Positions 43,928 to 52,278 of a stretch of DNA of 53,212 nucleotides are shown here, one piece after another (positions within the stretch are counted from its first letter, which is position 1; every line of letters starts with the position of its first letter). The DNA is from Lachnospiraceae bacterium (lineage in GTDB: Bacteria > Bacillota > Clostridia > Lachnospirales > Lachnospiraceae), in the NCBI GenBank assembly GCA_017622575.1, contig JAGAQU010000027.1:1-53212 (forward strand), given 5' to 3'. The notes beneath the pieces are model-generated. The model was not told the origin of the DNA, made no database searches, and saw nothing but the letters and a program-made list of their open reading frames with translations. Position numbers and translations under genes: made by a program.

Positions 43928-45412
43928 ATGAACAATTTACCAAAAGTAAAAATCGGAATCGTGGCTGTAAGCCGTGACTGTTTCCCGGAATCGCTGTCCG
44001 TTAACAGAAGAAAAGCTCTTGTAGAGGCTTACAAGGCAAAATATGATGCAGAGGATATCTATGAGTGTCCCATCTGTATCGTAGAGAGTGAAATTCATAT
44101 GGTGCAGGCTCTTGAGGATATCAAGAAGGAAGGCTGCAATGCGCTCTGTGTTTATCTCGGAAACTTTGGTCCTGAAATCGCTGAAACCTTACTTGCAAAG
44201 CACTTTGACGGACCTGCCATGTTTGTTGCAGCTTCCGAGGAAAGCCAGAACGACCTTATTGGAGGACGAGGTGACGCTTACTGCGGTATGCTGAACGCAA
44301 GCTACAACTTAAAGCTCAGAAACATCAAGGCATATATTCCTGAGTATCCTGTGGGAACCGCTGCAGAGTGCGCAGATATGATCAATGAATTTGTACCCAT
44401 TGCAAGAGCAATCGTTGCTCTGAAAGACTTAAAGATCATCAGCTTTGGTCCCAGACCGCTCAACTTCCTTGCATGTAATGCACCTATCAAGCAGCTCTAC
44501 AATTTAGGTGTTGAAATCGAAGAGAACTCCGAGCTTGACTTATTTGAAGCATTCAATAAGCATGCTGGTGATGAGAGAATTCCCGCAAAGATAAAGGAAA
44601 TGGAAGAGGAGCTCGGTGCAGGCAACCAGAAGCCTGAAATTTTAAGCAAGCTGGCTCAGTATGAGCTTACATTGCTTGACTGGGTGGAAGCTCACAAGGG
44701 ATATCGCAAATATGTTGCAATCGCCGGAAAGTGCTGGCCTGCATTCCAGACTCAGTTTGGCTTCGTTCCCTGCTATGTAAACAGCCGGCTTACCGGTATG
44801 GGCATTCCGGTATCCTGCGAGGTTGATATTTACGGCTGCTTAAGCGAGTTTATCGGAACTGCGATCAGCAACGATATCGTTACTCTGCTTGATATCAACA
44901 ACACTGTTCCCGATGATATGTATGAAGAATCCATTAAGGGCAAATTCGATTATACCCATCAGGATACCTTTATGGGATTCCATTGCGGAAATACCAACTC
45001 CAAGAAGCTTGCTTTCTGCAGCATGAAGAACCAGATGATCATGGCGAGAGCACTTCCCGAAGAGGTAACAAACGGAACCCTGGAAGGAGATATTGCTCCC
45101 GGTGAGATCACCTTCTATCGTTTACAGTCCACAGCTGATAACAAGCTGCGCGCTTATATCGCTCAGGGTGAAGTACTTCCTGTTGCAACCAGGTCCTTCG
45201 GCGGCATTGGTGTATTCGCAATTCCTGAGATGGGCAGATTCTATCGCCACGTTTTGATTGAGGGCAACTATCCTCACCACGGCGCTGTTATGTTCGGTCA
45301 CTACGGAAAGGCTCTGTTCGAAGTACTTAAGTATATCGGCGTAGAGCTTGATGAGATCGGATTCAATCAGCCTAAGGGAATGCTTTATAAGTCTGAGAAT
45401 CCTTTTGCATAA
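43928..45412 (+). CDS. L-fucose/L-arabinose isomerase-family sugar isomerase
   Basis: This protein has 494 residues from ATG 43928, 9 nt after AGGAGG (43913-43918); an ATG at 43919 abuts the ribosome site. It is a member of the FucI/AraA-like fold. The metal-binding Glu is probably in 'GIPVSCEVDIYG' near 297-308, Asp in 'TLLDINN' near 319-325 and His in 'GFHCGNTNS' near 350-358, matching the E-D-H triad of FucI. It would convert an aldose to the ketose that the upstream kinase phosphorylates. Low similarity to true FucI leaves the sugar open (D-arabinose, L-fucose, xylose or other). Confidence 0.85.
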   Translation: MNNLPKVKIGIVAVSRDCFPESLSVNRRKALVEAYKAKYDAEDIYECPICIVESEIHMVQALEDIKKEGCNALCVYLGNFGPEIAETLLAKHFDGPAMFVAASEESQNDLIGGRGDAYCGMLNASYNLKLRNIKAYIPEYPVGTAAECADMINEFVPIARAIVALKDLKIISFGPRPLNFLACNAPIKQLYNLGVEIEENSELDLFEAFNKHAGDERIPAKIKEMEEELGAGNQKPEILSKLAQYELTLLDWVEAHKGYRKYVAIAGKCWPAFQTQFGFVPCYVNSRLTGMGIPVSCEVDIYGCLSEFIGTAISNDIVTLLDINNTVPDDMYEESIKGKFDYTHQDTFMGFHCGNTNSKKLAFCSMKNQMIMARALPEEVTNGTLEGDIAPGEITFYRLQSTADNKLRAYIAQGEVLPVATRSFGGIGVFAIPEMGRFYRHVLIEGNYPHHGAVMFGHYGKALFEVLKYIGVELDEIGFNQPKGMLYKSENPFA

Positions 45413-45444
45413 GATGCTTTAGATTTTTAATAAGTAGAAAGAAG

Positions 45445-45475
45445 GCGGATGGGCAGTTTGCTCATCCGCTTTTTT
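45445..45475 (+). terminator. Terminator of the sugar isomerase operon
   Basis: GCGGATGGGC (45445-45454) pairs with GCTCATCCGC (45460-45469), with one G-T wobble, followed by six T. Confidence 0.92.
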
Positions 45476-45610
45476 AGCTTTTGGAGTGTAGAAAATAGAA
45501 AGGTTGTGACAGGGAAAAAAACGATATATTGTTGCTTGAAAATTATTATTAGTATGAAAAGCACAAGATGTTGTATTGTGCATTTTGCTAACCTGGTGTT
45601 CTGAATACCA

Positions 45611-45639
45611 TTGACAATTGATCGAAAATTTCTTGTAAT
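45611..45639 (+). promoter_or_regulatory. Promoter of the Rpn-type gene
   Basis: TTGACA (45611-45616) and TGTAAT (45634-45639) are separated by 17 bp, about 150 bp before the coding start. Confidence 0.65.
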
Positions 45640-45788
45640 ATATCCGTCAGAAAAAATCGAAATAGTGTACATTTCGTACATTCAGGCAGTTTCTGCCAGT
45701 TTTTTCTCTATTACTAAACAATATGGCAGGAACTTAAGAAATCTACGAAGGGTAAAAGTATCCTGCCAAAATCTAGGGAGGATACCAT

Positions 45789-46670
45789 ATGAAAAACTAT
45801 CTGAGAAACTTTTGGAATGATTGGCGTGACAGAAGACATTATAAGGTCCACCGCCAGATCAAGGACAGACTCTTTCGTTTTCTGTTTGAGAAGGACAGAG
45901 ACGCTTTGCTGCAACTGTATAACGCACTGAATGGAACCGATTATCAGGATCCGTCGATGCTGCAGGTGGTGACGATTGAAAGTGCGGTTTATGTGGTGAT
46001 GAAGAATGACTTGGCGTTTATTCTTGCCGGGGTTTTGAATCTTTATGAGCATCAGAGTACAGTGAATCCTAATCTGCCAGTGCGTTTCCTGATTTATCTG
46101 GCACAGGAATATCAAGGAATCATATAGAAAGCCAAGGAAAGCCTTTATGGATCTAAGCAGATAACGCTTCCAACACCTCATTGCGTAGTTTTTTATAATG
46201 GGGATCGGGAAATGCCGGAGGAAAAGACCCTCAGGCTTTCCGATGCGTTTGAAAACAAAGAACATAGGTCAGATGTGGTGCTTGCCGTAAAAGTGCTTAA
46301 CATCAACCATGGACATAATGCAGAGCTGATGAAGCAATGTAAAATCCTTGAGGAGTTCCTAAGAAAATATCGGTCGGAGGTATTGGGAATGCTGCTTGAA
46401 GAATTTGATGTAAAGAAATATGAGCGTTCATTACGTGAAGAAGGTGTTGAGATTGTCCGTGAAGAGGGTATTGAGTTTGGAAGAGCAGAAGGCCGCGACC
46501 AAACATTAATACAGCAAGTATATAGAAAATATGTGAAGAACCTGATGGTCGAAGAAACCGCTGAGATGTTGGAAGTGGATGAGGAAACAATCCGCAAGAT
46601 ATATTCTGCAATCAAAACAGTCGGAACAGATGATGTAGAGGAAATCTACAAGCAATATGTCAAAATGTAA
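45789..46670 (+). pseudogene. Rpn-family PD-(D/E)XK nuclease/transposase, interrupted by one amber codon
   Basis: One continuous frame of about 294 codons is broken only by TAG at 46125-46127. Before it: 'RQIKDRLFRFLFEKDRDALLQLYNALNGTDY' and 'VRFLIYLAQEYQGII'. After it, in the same frame: KAKESLYGSKQITLPTPHCVVFYNGDREMPEE. Together these form a complete Rpn/RpnC-type (PDDEXK_2) protein with the usual coil-rich C-terminus. A single base change from GAG or AAG would explain the stop. The second part has its own weak ATG at 46212, but it lacks the N-terminal active-site half. A good ribosome site (GGGAGG) precedes 45789. Confidence 0.82.
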
Positions 46671-46679
46671 TAGTATTTG

Positions 46680-46713
46680 ATAAGAAGCAGGTTTTGAAAT
46701 ACCTGCTTCTTAT
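46680..46713. terminator. Bidirectional terminator between Rpn and LysR genes
   Basis: TAAGAAGCAGGT (46681-46692) pairs perfectly with ACCTGCTTCTTA (46701-46712), plus one more A-T pair outside. It lies between two convergent genes and overlaps the last codon of the LysR remnant. Confidence 0.8.
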
Positions 46714-47457
46714 AATTCTTCGGATATCTCCCTGCATATACTGATAAAATGGTTGATGGATGGAGTAAGATATTTATTTTTATGCCATAAAATGTAATTG
46801 GTTCTTTCAAACGATTCCTCTTCCACATCACGGGAAACGATTCGTCCTGATAAAAGACCATCTTTTACCAACTGTTCAGGAAGCAGGGAAATCCCAAGTC
46901 CTGACCCGACCGCCTTGACAAGTGCCTCTGTACTGGTACTTTCCCAAATTGGATTTAGCACTAAATCATGACTCTCAAAGATATGATCAACAAAGCTGCG
47001 ACCGGCACTTCCTTTTTCTCTGAGCAATAAAGGCCAGATCAATCTTGTTGTCGAGAAGTGCTCTTTGCAATGATTCGCCGTTTGATACCATTACTTTGAT
47101 TTCAAAAGACGAATCTTCTTCCTTCAGCCGGCATAGAGCTTTTGGCATCAGGTGATTTCCAAGTGTTATACTTGCGCCAACACGCAAAAATCCCAGTTTA
47201 TCCTGATCTTTAAATCTTTTCTCCATAAGATCAAAGGAATCCGTCATATGTAAAGCATAAGAATAGAATTCGTCGCTCAATCTTGTTTTATATAGTTTAT
47301 GATTCAACCGTTCAAAAAGTTGAATTCCGTAATGATATTCCAGTTCCTGAATGGAACGGGTCACTGCTGGTTGTGTCATGTGCAGAATTCCGGCAGCCTT
47401 TGTTATATTCATCTCCTGATAGACCACAACAAATATTTTCATGTGTCGCAATGTCAT
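46710..47457 (-). pseudogene. LysR-family regulator with internal deletion and frameshift
   Basis: The N-terminal part (47457 down to about 47030) is a normal LysR start: winged helix with ITKAAGILHMTQPAVTRSIQ, linker helix, and sensor up to 'LLDNKIDLA'. Near 47027-47036 the frame changes, and the other frame continues at LLREKGSAGRSFVDHI through 'WESTSTEALVKAVGSGLGISLLPEQLV' to the end. In intact relatives some 40-50 residues lie between these phrases, so a deletion plus frameshift joined them. The protein keeps its DNA-binding part but cannot make a full sensor domain. It is divergent from the sulfatase gene it probably controlled. Confidence 0.85.
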
Positions 47458-47494
47458 AGTGATATGTCTCCTTAGCTTTCAGATTGTCATATTC

Positions 47495-47532
47495 TGATAT
47501 TTATCATACCATATTGGTTATGACAAATATCA
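47495..47532. promoter_or_regulatory. Inverted-repeat operator between LysR remnant and sulfatase
   Basis: TGATATTTATCATA (47495-47508) and TATGACAAATATCA (47519-47532) match as an inverted repeat in 13 of 14 positions around a 10-bp gap. This is the usual shape and place of a LysR site between divergent genes. Confidence 0.6.
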
Positions 47533-47622
47533 ATATTTATCATTTTACACATAAATCAATAAATAGTATAGTATTAATTGAAGTGATTTTGTAAATCGAC
47601 TGGAAAGGAAGACTATGGGGTT

Positions 47623-49125
47623 ATGAAAAAACAAATAGTACTTATCATGACAGACACAACCAGGCAGGATATGGTTGGATGCTACGGCAATCCGATGATG
47701 AACACACCTAATCTGGACAGGCTTGCAGAAGAGGGAATCAGATATACCAACGCATATACCTGTCAGCCCGTTTGTGGACCGGCGAGATCGGCTATGTTTA
47801 CGGGAATGTATCCTCACTCGAACGGCAGCTTTGCTAATGGTCTGGCTCTGGGAGCAAATAATAAAACGATAGGACAGCGTCTCACAGACAATGGTATTCA
47901 CTGTGCATTTATCGGGAAGTGGCACTTGGATGGGGGAGATTATTTCGGACTGGGAAGATGCCCCGAAGGATGGGATCCTGAATATTGGTATGATATGAGA
48001 TGTTATCTCGAGGAACTGACTGAGGAAGAACGCAGATTGTCAAGGAAAGGGTCTACCAGAGAACTGGGAATCAGTGCTGATTTTACCTATGGACATCGCT
48101 GTGCAGATCGTGCTGTTGATTTTGTGGAGAAGAACAAAGATGAGGATTTCTTTTTGACTGTATCCTTTGATGAACCTCATGATCCCAGTCTCTGTCCGGA
48201 ACCTTATGCATCCATGTTTAAGGATTATGAATTCCCGAAAGCACCTAATGTATGGGATACACTGGAGGGGAAACCGGAGTATCAGAAAATCTGGGCGGGA
48301 GATAATCTGAAAACTGATCGGGATGGGATACAAATTGCCATCGCAGGACTTCTGGGATGCAATGCGTTTATTGATACGGAAATAGGGCGTGTCATCAATA
48401 CAGTGCGAAAGAATGCACCGGATGCCATGATTATTTATACTTCTGATCACGGAGAAGCCTGTGAGAGTCATTGTTTAAACAGTAAGGGCGCGGTGATGTA
48501 TAAGGAAGTGGCATGTATTCCGTTTATTGTGAGTGGAATTGAAATCGGGAAAAATCTTGTGGATGATCAGCCTGTAAGTCACATTGATCTTGTTCCCACA
48601 ATTATGGAGTATATGGGACTACCTATTCCAAAATTGTTAGAGGGGAAAAGTTTGCTCCCGGCATTCAAGAATCCCGAGAACAGGATCAATTCCTGCGTTT
48701 TTACAGAATTTACGAGGTATGAGCAGGAATTGGACGGTTTTGGAGGATTGCAGATGATGCGAGGAGCTTTTGACGGAAGATTTAAGCTGGTTGTTCATTT
48801 GCTGGAAGATATTGATGAATTTTATGATACCTTAAATGATCCATATGAAATGCATAATCTGATCGGTTCTGATGAGTTTTATGAAGACAAAAAGCGACTT
48901 CATGAAGAAATTCTGGACTGGATGAACAGGACAAGAGATCCATTTCGAAGTTATCGATGGGAAAGACGTCCGTGGAGAAAGGATGCAGCACCTGCAACCT
49001 GGAGTTATACCGGTTATACAAGGCAGAGAATGGATGAGGAATATGAGCCAAAGCGTCTGGACTATGCAACGGGAATGCCGGTCGAGGGGGCAAATCGAAA
49101 AAAATCTGAGGGGTCACTGGAATAA
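47623..49125 (+). CDS. Cys-type sulfatase (S1 family)
   Basis: This protein has 500 residues. The sulfatase signature CGPAR (Cys51-Arg55) follows 'TDTTRQDMVGCYGNP', which supplies metal-binding Asp residues. The Cys must be oxidised to formylglycine for activity, and the maturase for this is encoded 1 nt downstream. 'GKWHLDGG' near 103-110 and 'TSDHGEACESH' near 270-280 complete the active site. There is no signal peptide, so it acts on imported or intracellular sulfate esters. The substrate cannot be assigned; host mucin or heparan fragments or a sulfated plant or algal sugar are possible. Confidence 0.93.
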   Translation: MKKQIVLIMTDTTRQDMVGCYGNPMMNTPNLDRLAEEGIRYTNAYTCQPVCGPARSAMFTGMYPHSNGSFANGLALGANNKTIGQRLTDNGIHCAFIGKWHLDGGDYFGLGRCPEGWDPEYWYDMRCYLEELTEEERRLSRKGSTRELGISADFTYGHRCADRAVDFVEKNKDEDFFLTVSFDEPHDPSLCPEPYASMFKDYEFPKAPNVWDTLEGKPEYQKIWAGDNLKTDRDGIQIAIAGLLGCNAFIDTEIGRVINTVRKNAPDAMIIYTSDHGEACESHCLNSKGAVMYKEVACIPFIVSGIEIGKNLVDDQPVSHIDLVPTIMEYMGLPIPKLLEGKSLLPAFKNPENRINSCVFTEFTRYEQELDGFGGLQMMRGAFDGRFKLVVHLLEDIDEFYDTLNDPYEMHNLIGSDEFYEDKKRLHEEILDWMNRTRDPFRSYRWERRPWRKDAAPATWSYTGYTRQRMDEEYEPKRLDYATGMPVEGANRKKSEGSLE

Positions 49126-49126
49126 G

Positions 49127-50242
49127 ATGAAAAACATCAGTGTTATGATCAAGCCTGTGTCAGGCCTTTGCAATATGAAATGTGACTACTGCTTCTACTG
49201 TGATGAGCAGGAAAAAAGGAGACAGAAGTCCTACGGCAGAATGTCAGAAGAAACTTTAAGAAATGTGGTCAGAAAGACGATTTTACATACTGACGGAGCG
49301 TGCTTCTTCACTTTTCAGGGAGGAGAACCTTCCCTGGCCGGATTGGATTTTTTTAAGAAATTTGTGGAGTATGTCAATCATTACAACCGCAAACGGATTC
49401 CTGTTCATTATGCATTTCAGACGAACGGCACGAACATGACAGAGAAGTGGTGTGAATTTTTCGGGGAGAATCATTTTCTGATTGGTATTTCTGTTGATGG
49501 GACTGAAGAGATACATAACCGCTACCGCAAATTTCCAAGTGGGGAAGCCACTTACAAAAAGATCGCCGAGGCATGTGAGATGATGAATCGGTTTGGAGTA
49601 GAATACAATATTCTGACAGTGACCCACAAAGAGGTGGCGGGAAACATCAAAAAAATTTATGCTGATTATAAGAAAAAAGGCTGGGATTTTCAGCAGTATA
49701 TTGCCTGCATGGATCCTCTGTATGAGGATAAAGGGAACTATCCCTATTCCCTGACTTCTGAACAATATGGAAAATTTTTATCGGAGCTTTTCGAAAGCTG
49801 GTATGCTGATTATAAAAAAGGACAGCAGCCCTATATTCGTCAGTTTGAAAATTACATAGGAATTCTTTTGGGTTTTTTACCGGAGGCTTGTGAGCATCAG
49901 GGAATTTGTGGAATACAATATGTTGTTGAGGCGGACGGAAGTGTGTATCCCTGTGATTTCTATATGCTGGATGAGTACAGTCTGGGAAATTTTAATGTAA
50001 ATACCATTGGACAGATGGATGAAAAAAGGGCTGAGCTTCAGTTTCGGGAGACATCCCAAATGGTTTCTGAAGAATGCCGAAGATGTGATTATTGCTTTTT
50101 GTGTCGTAATGGCTGTCAGCGAAACAGGGTATTGCAGGCTGATGGCACCTACAAAAACTATTTTTGTAAGGGGTATAAGATCTTTTTTGAAAAACACATA
50201 AATCAATTACGGCAAATAGCTGATAATCTGAAACGTGGTTGA
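49127..50242 (+). CDS. Anaerobic sulfatase-maturating enzyme (radical SAM/SPASM)
   Basis: This protein has 371 residues from ATG 49127; upstream frames inside the sulfatase gene are not needed. The radical SAM cluster motif CNMKCDYC is at Cys15, Cys19 and Cys22. The C-terminal SPASM region (about 250-340) holds further cysteines: ACEHQGICG, SVYPCDFYM, then 'CRRCDYCFLCRNGCQRN' and YFCKGYKIFF, which ligate two auxiliary clusters. 'FTFQGGEPSLAGLDFF' near 64-80 is the SAM-binding GGE motif. It turns the sulfatase Cys51 into formylglycine. The 1-nt gap shows coupled expression with its substrate. Confidence 0.95.
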   Translation: MKNISVMIKPVSGLCNMKCDYCFYCDEQEKRRQKSYGRMSEETLRNVVRKTILHTDGACFFTFQGGEPSLAGLDFFKKFVEYVNHYNRKRIPVHYAFQTNGTNMTEKWCEFFGENHFLIGISVDGTEEIHNRYRKFPSGEATYKKIAEACEMMNRFGVEYNILTVTHKEVAGNIKKIYADYKKKGWDFQQYIACMDPLYEDKGNYPYSLTSEQYGKFLSELFESWYADYKKGQQPYIRQFENYIGILLGFLPEACEHQGICGIQYVVEADGSVYPCDFYMLDEYSLGNFNVNTIGQMDEKRAELQFRETSQMVSEECRRCDYCFLCRNGCQRNRVLQADGTYKNYFCKGYKIFFEKHINQLRQIADNLKRG

Positions 50243-50344
50243 TTTATGAAATCTTTATGTGACAAATGATTTGTTAATACCTTTTTCATACGGACAATGC
50301 TATGATAATTAAACAAAGTTATTGCCTTTGAGGAGAAATGGGAT

Positions 50345-51418
50345 ATGAGTGTACTTTCCTATTTTGCGGTAGTTGCACTTCTGATCGTAGTGGTTGGCGC
50401 TGTAAATGAAAAATGGCTGCATATACAGAGCGATATTGTTTTGATCCTCTTTTCGCTGGGAATCAGTGTGCTTGTTATTATCTTGGGACAGATACCGGGC
50501 GCTTCCGCTGTGGCATCGGCGTTGCGGGGGCGTAATCACTTTAATTTTGCCGCTTATCTTCTGGATGGTGTGCTTTGTTTTATGCTGTTTGCCGGCTCCA
50601 GCCGGGTGTCTGTAACCAAGTTTAGACAGAATCTACGTCCCATCGGTCTGCTTGCGCTTCTTGGTACCGTAGTGTCATCAGCGGTTTACGGACTTATATT
50701 TTTTGCGGTTTCTTTTGTTTTTCATATGAATATGGATCTGTGGACCTGTATTTTGCTGGGATGTATCGTTTCCCCTACGGACCCGATTGCTGCCACAGGT
50801 ATCCTGAATAAACTCGGCATGTCCAAAAATGTGACGTCTGTGATAGAATGCGAATCCCTGTTCAATGACGGGACAGGTGTCGCATTGTTTTTGTTTGTAA
50901 AAGGAATCCTCTCCCAGCAAAAGGGAGGAAATTTTTTCTATATCATGGGAAAAGAACTGTTCGGTGCTATTTTTGTTGCGGTTGTTGTATCTTTTCTGCT
51001 CTTTTCTCTTCTGAAGCTTACCAGGGATCCGGTCAAACATATTCTGATCAGCCTGACGGATGTGATGCTGGTTTATGTGATATGCGAGCATTTGGGATTC
51101 TCGGGAGTGATCGCTTCCGTCGTCTGCGGTATGTGCTTTGCCTACATGAGAAACCGGGCTGCCAGAAAGTTGATGGTTCAGGATCCTGACAATTTATATG
51201 ACGACTTTTGGGAAGTGGTAGATGGCATTTTGAATGCGGTGCTATTCATGCTTCTCGGCCTGTCGGTGATGAATGCAAAGGTCGGCAGATTTTTCCTTAT
51301 TTTAATTCCGGCTGCGATCATGACGGTGCTCCTCTCCCGGTATGCAGGCGTGAGAAGCTGTACGCTTTTTATGGAAAAGGGAAGAATACCCGGAAATGAT
51401 ATCGAAGGAGCATTATGA
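50345..51418 (+). pseudogene. CPA1-type Na+/H+ antiporter, C-terminally truncated
   Basis: This frame of 357 codons starts after GAGGAGAAATGGG. It has about ten membrane helices and the ion-binding core 'GCIVSPTDPIAATGIL' near 138-153 and 'ESLFNDGTGVALFLF' near 168-182 (ND motif). It ends abruptly after 'SRYAGVRSCTLFMEKGRIPGN', where relatives carry two or three more helices. The next codons run into sequence of a trkA gene, so the end looks like a deletion joint near 51390-51405. Some activity cannot be excluded, but loss of the last helices makes it unlikely. Confidence 0.75.
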
Positions 51419-52186
51419 TGTAGTGGTGGTGGACAGCAATAAAGAAGTGGTAGAGGAAATTACGGAAAAATATAATGTAAACGGCGTGGTGGGAAGCGGC
51501 GGCTCCCGCAGGATCCTGTCCCAGGCCGGAGCAGAAAATGCGGATATGCTGGTGGCTCTGACACCAAACGATGAACTGAATATCCTTTCCTGTATGACGG
51601 CTAAAAAGCTGGGGACACTTGATGTATCTGCCAGAATCCACCAGCCGGAGTTTGATCAGGATCAGAGATATATCATGGAAGAGTACGGAATAGACAGACT
51701 GCTCAATCCGGACAAGGAAGCGGCAAAAGAAATGCTGTGGAATATCGAACTTTCCGGTTTCCTCAGAACAGAAGCATTTTTTGACAGAAAAGCCGTGATC
51801 GTGGAGCTTAAGGTGGAGGAGGACAGTCCTCTTTCCGGCAGGACACTTCCGGAAGTAAAAAATTTTTTTGATACGGACATGCTGGTAGTGGCTGTCTACA
51901 GAAAAAAGGAAATGATCATTCCTGATGGAAAGATTACCGCATTGCAGATGGTAAGGCTGAGGCTATTGCATTTGATGTATCTGACAGCTGCGGTAAAACA
52001 CAGATTCCTTTTCTGTCACCTGAGTTTAAGCTGCGGAAGGGTGTTCTGATCGCAGCCATCATCAGGGGAAAAGAAATCATCATTCCAAACGGATACAGCA
52101 GCATACAGCCGGGAGATACCGTTGTGGTGGTGACCGATGTGAATAATGTTCTGAATGAACTGGATGATATCTTTATAATTTCTTAA
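51396..52186 (+). pseudogene. trkA: Potassium uptake regulator TrkA, beheaded and internally deleted
   Basis: The frame begins in mid-domain (SKEHYDVVVVDSNKEVVEEI); the usual first 20-25 residues with the GxGxxG nucleotide loop are missing because the sequence is joined to the antiporter gene. It continues through the first RCK domain to 'MIIPDGKITA' (about residue 185). Near 51932-51948 the frame shifts to 'IADGKAEAIAFDVSDSCG', which belongs to the second TrkA_C domain and ends properly at 52186 (VNNVLNELDDIFIIS). The whole second TrkA_N domain (about 130 residues) is gone. It cannot be a working TrkA. Confidence 0.85.
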
Positions 52187-52251
52187 TACGAAACACGGCT
52201 TTCTTAATACAAACTTTAAATGAAAGAAGGGATAATTAAGATTGTATTAAG
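52182..52251 (+). promoter_or_regulatory. TTAATAC boxes upstream of trkH
   Basis: CTTAATACGAA (52182-52192) and CTTAATACAAA (52203-52213) are direct repeats 21 bp apart. TTGTATTAAG (52242-52251) is the exact reverse complement of CTTAATACAA (52203-52212). The boxes lie at the end of trkA and in the gap before trkH. They could be a regulator site or an RNA hairpin. Confidence 0.45.
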
Positions 52252-52278
52252 ACATATAAAGAGAGATGACAGAAAGTC

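Larger units (their letters stand above)
45413..45788. other. 376-bp intergenic region with terminator, promoter and leader hairpins
   Basis: This region contains the isomerase operon terminator, about 130 bp of AT-rich sequence with a GCACAA/TTGTGC hairpin (near 45560-45581), a good promoter (45611-45639) and a leader with competing hairpins. GGCAG (45685-45689) pairs with CTGCC (45693-45697) before a T run. TGGCAGGA (45724-45731) pairs with TCCTGCCA (45761-45768). Confidence 0.6.
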
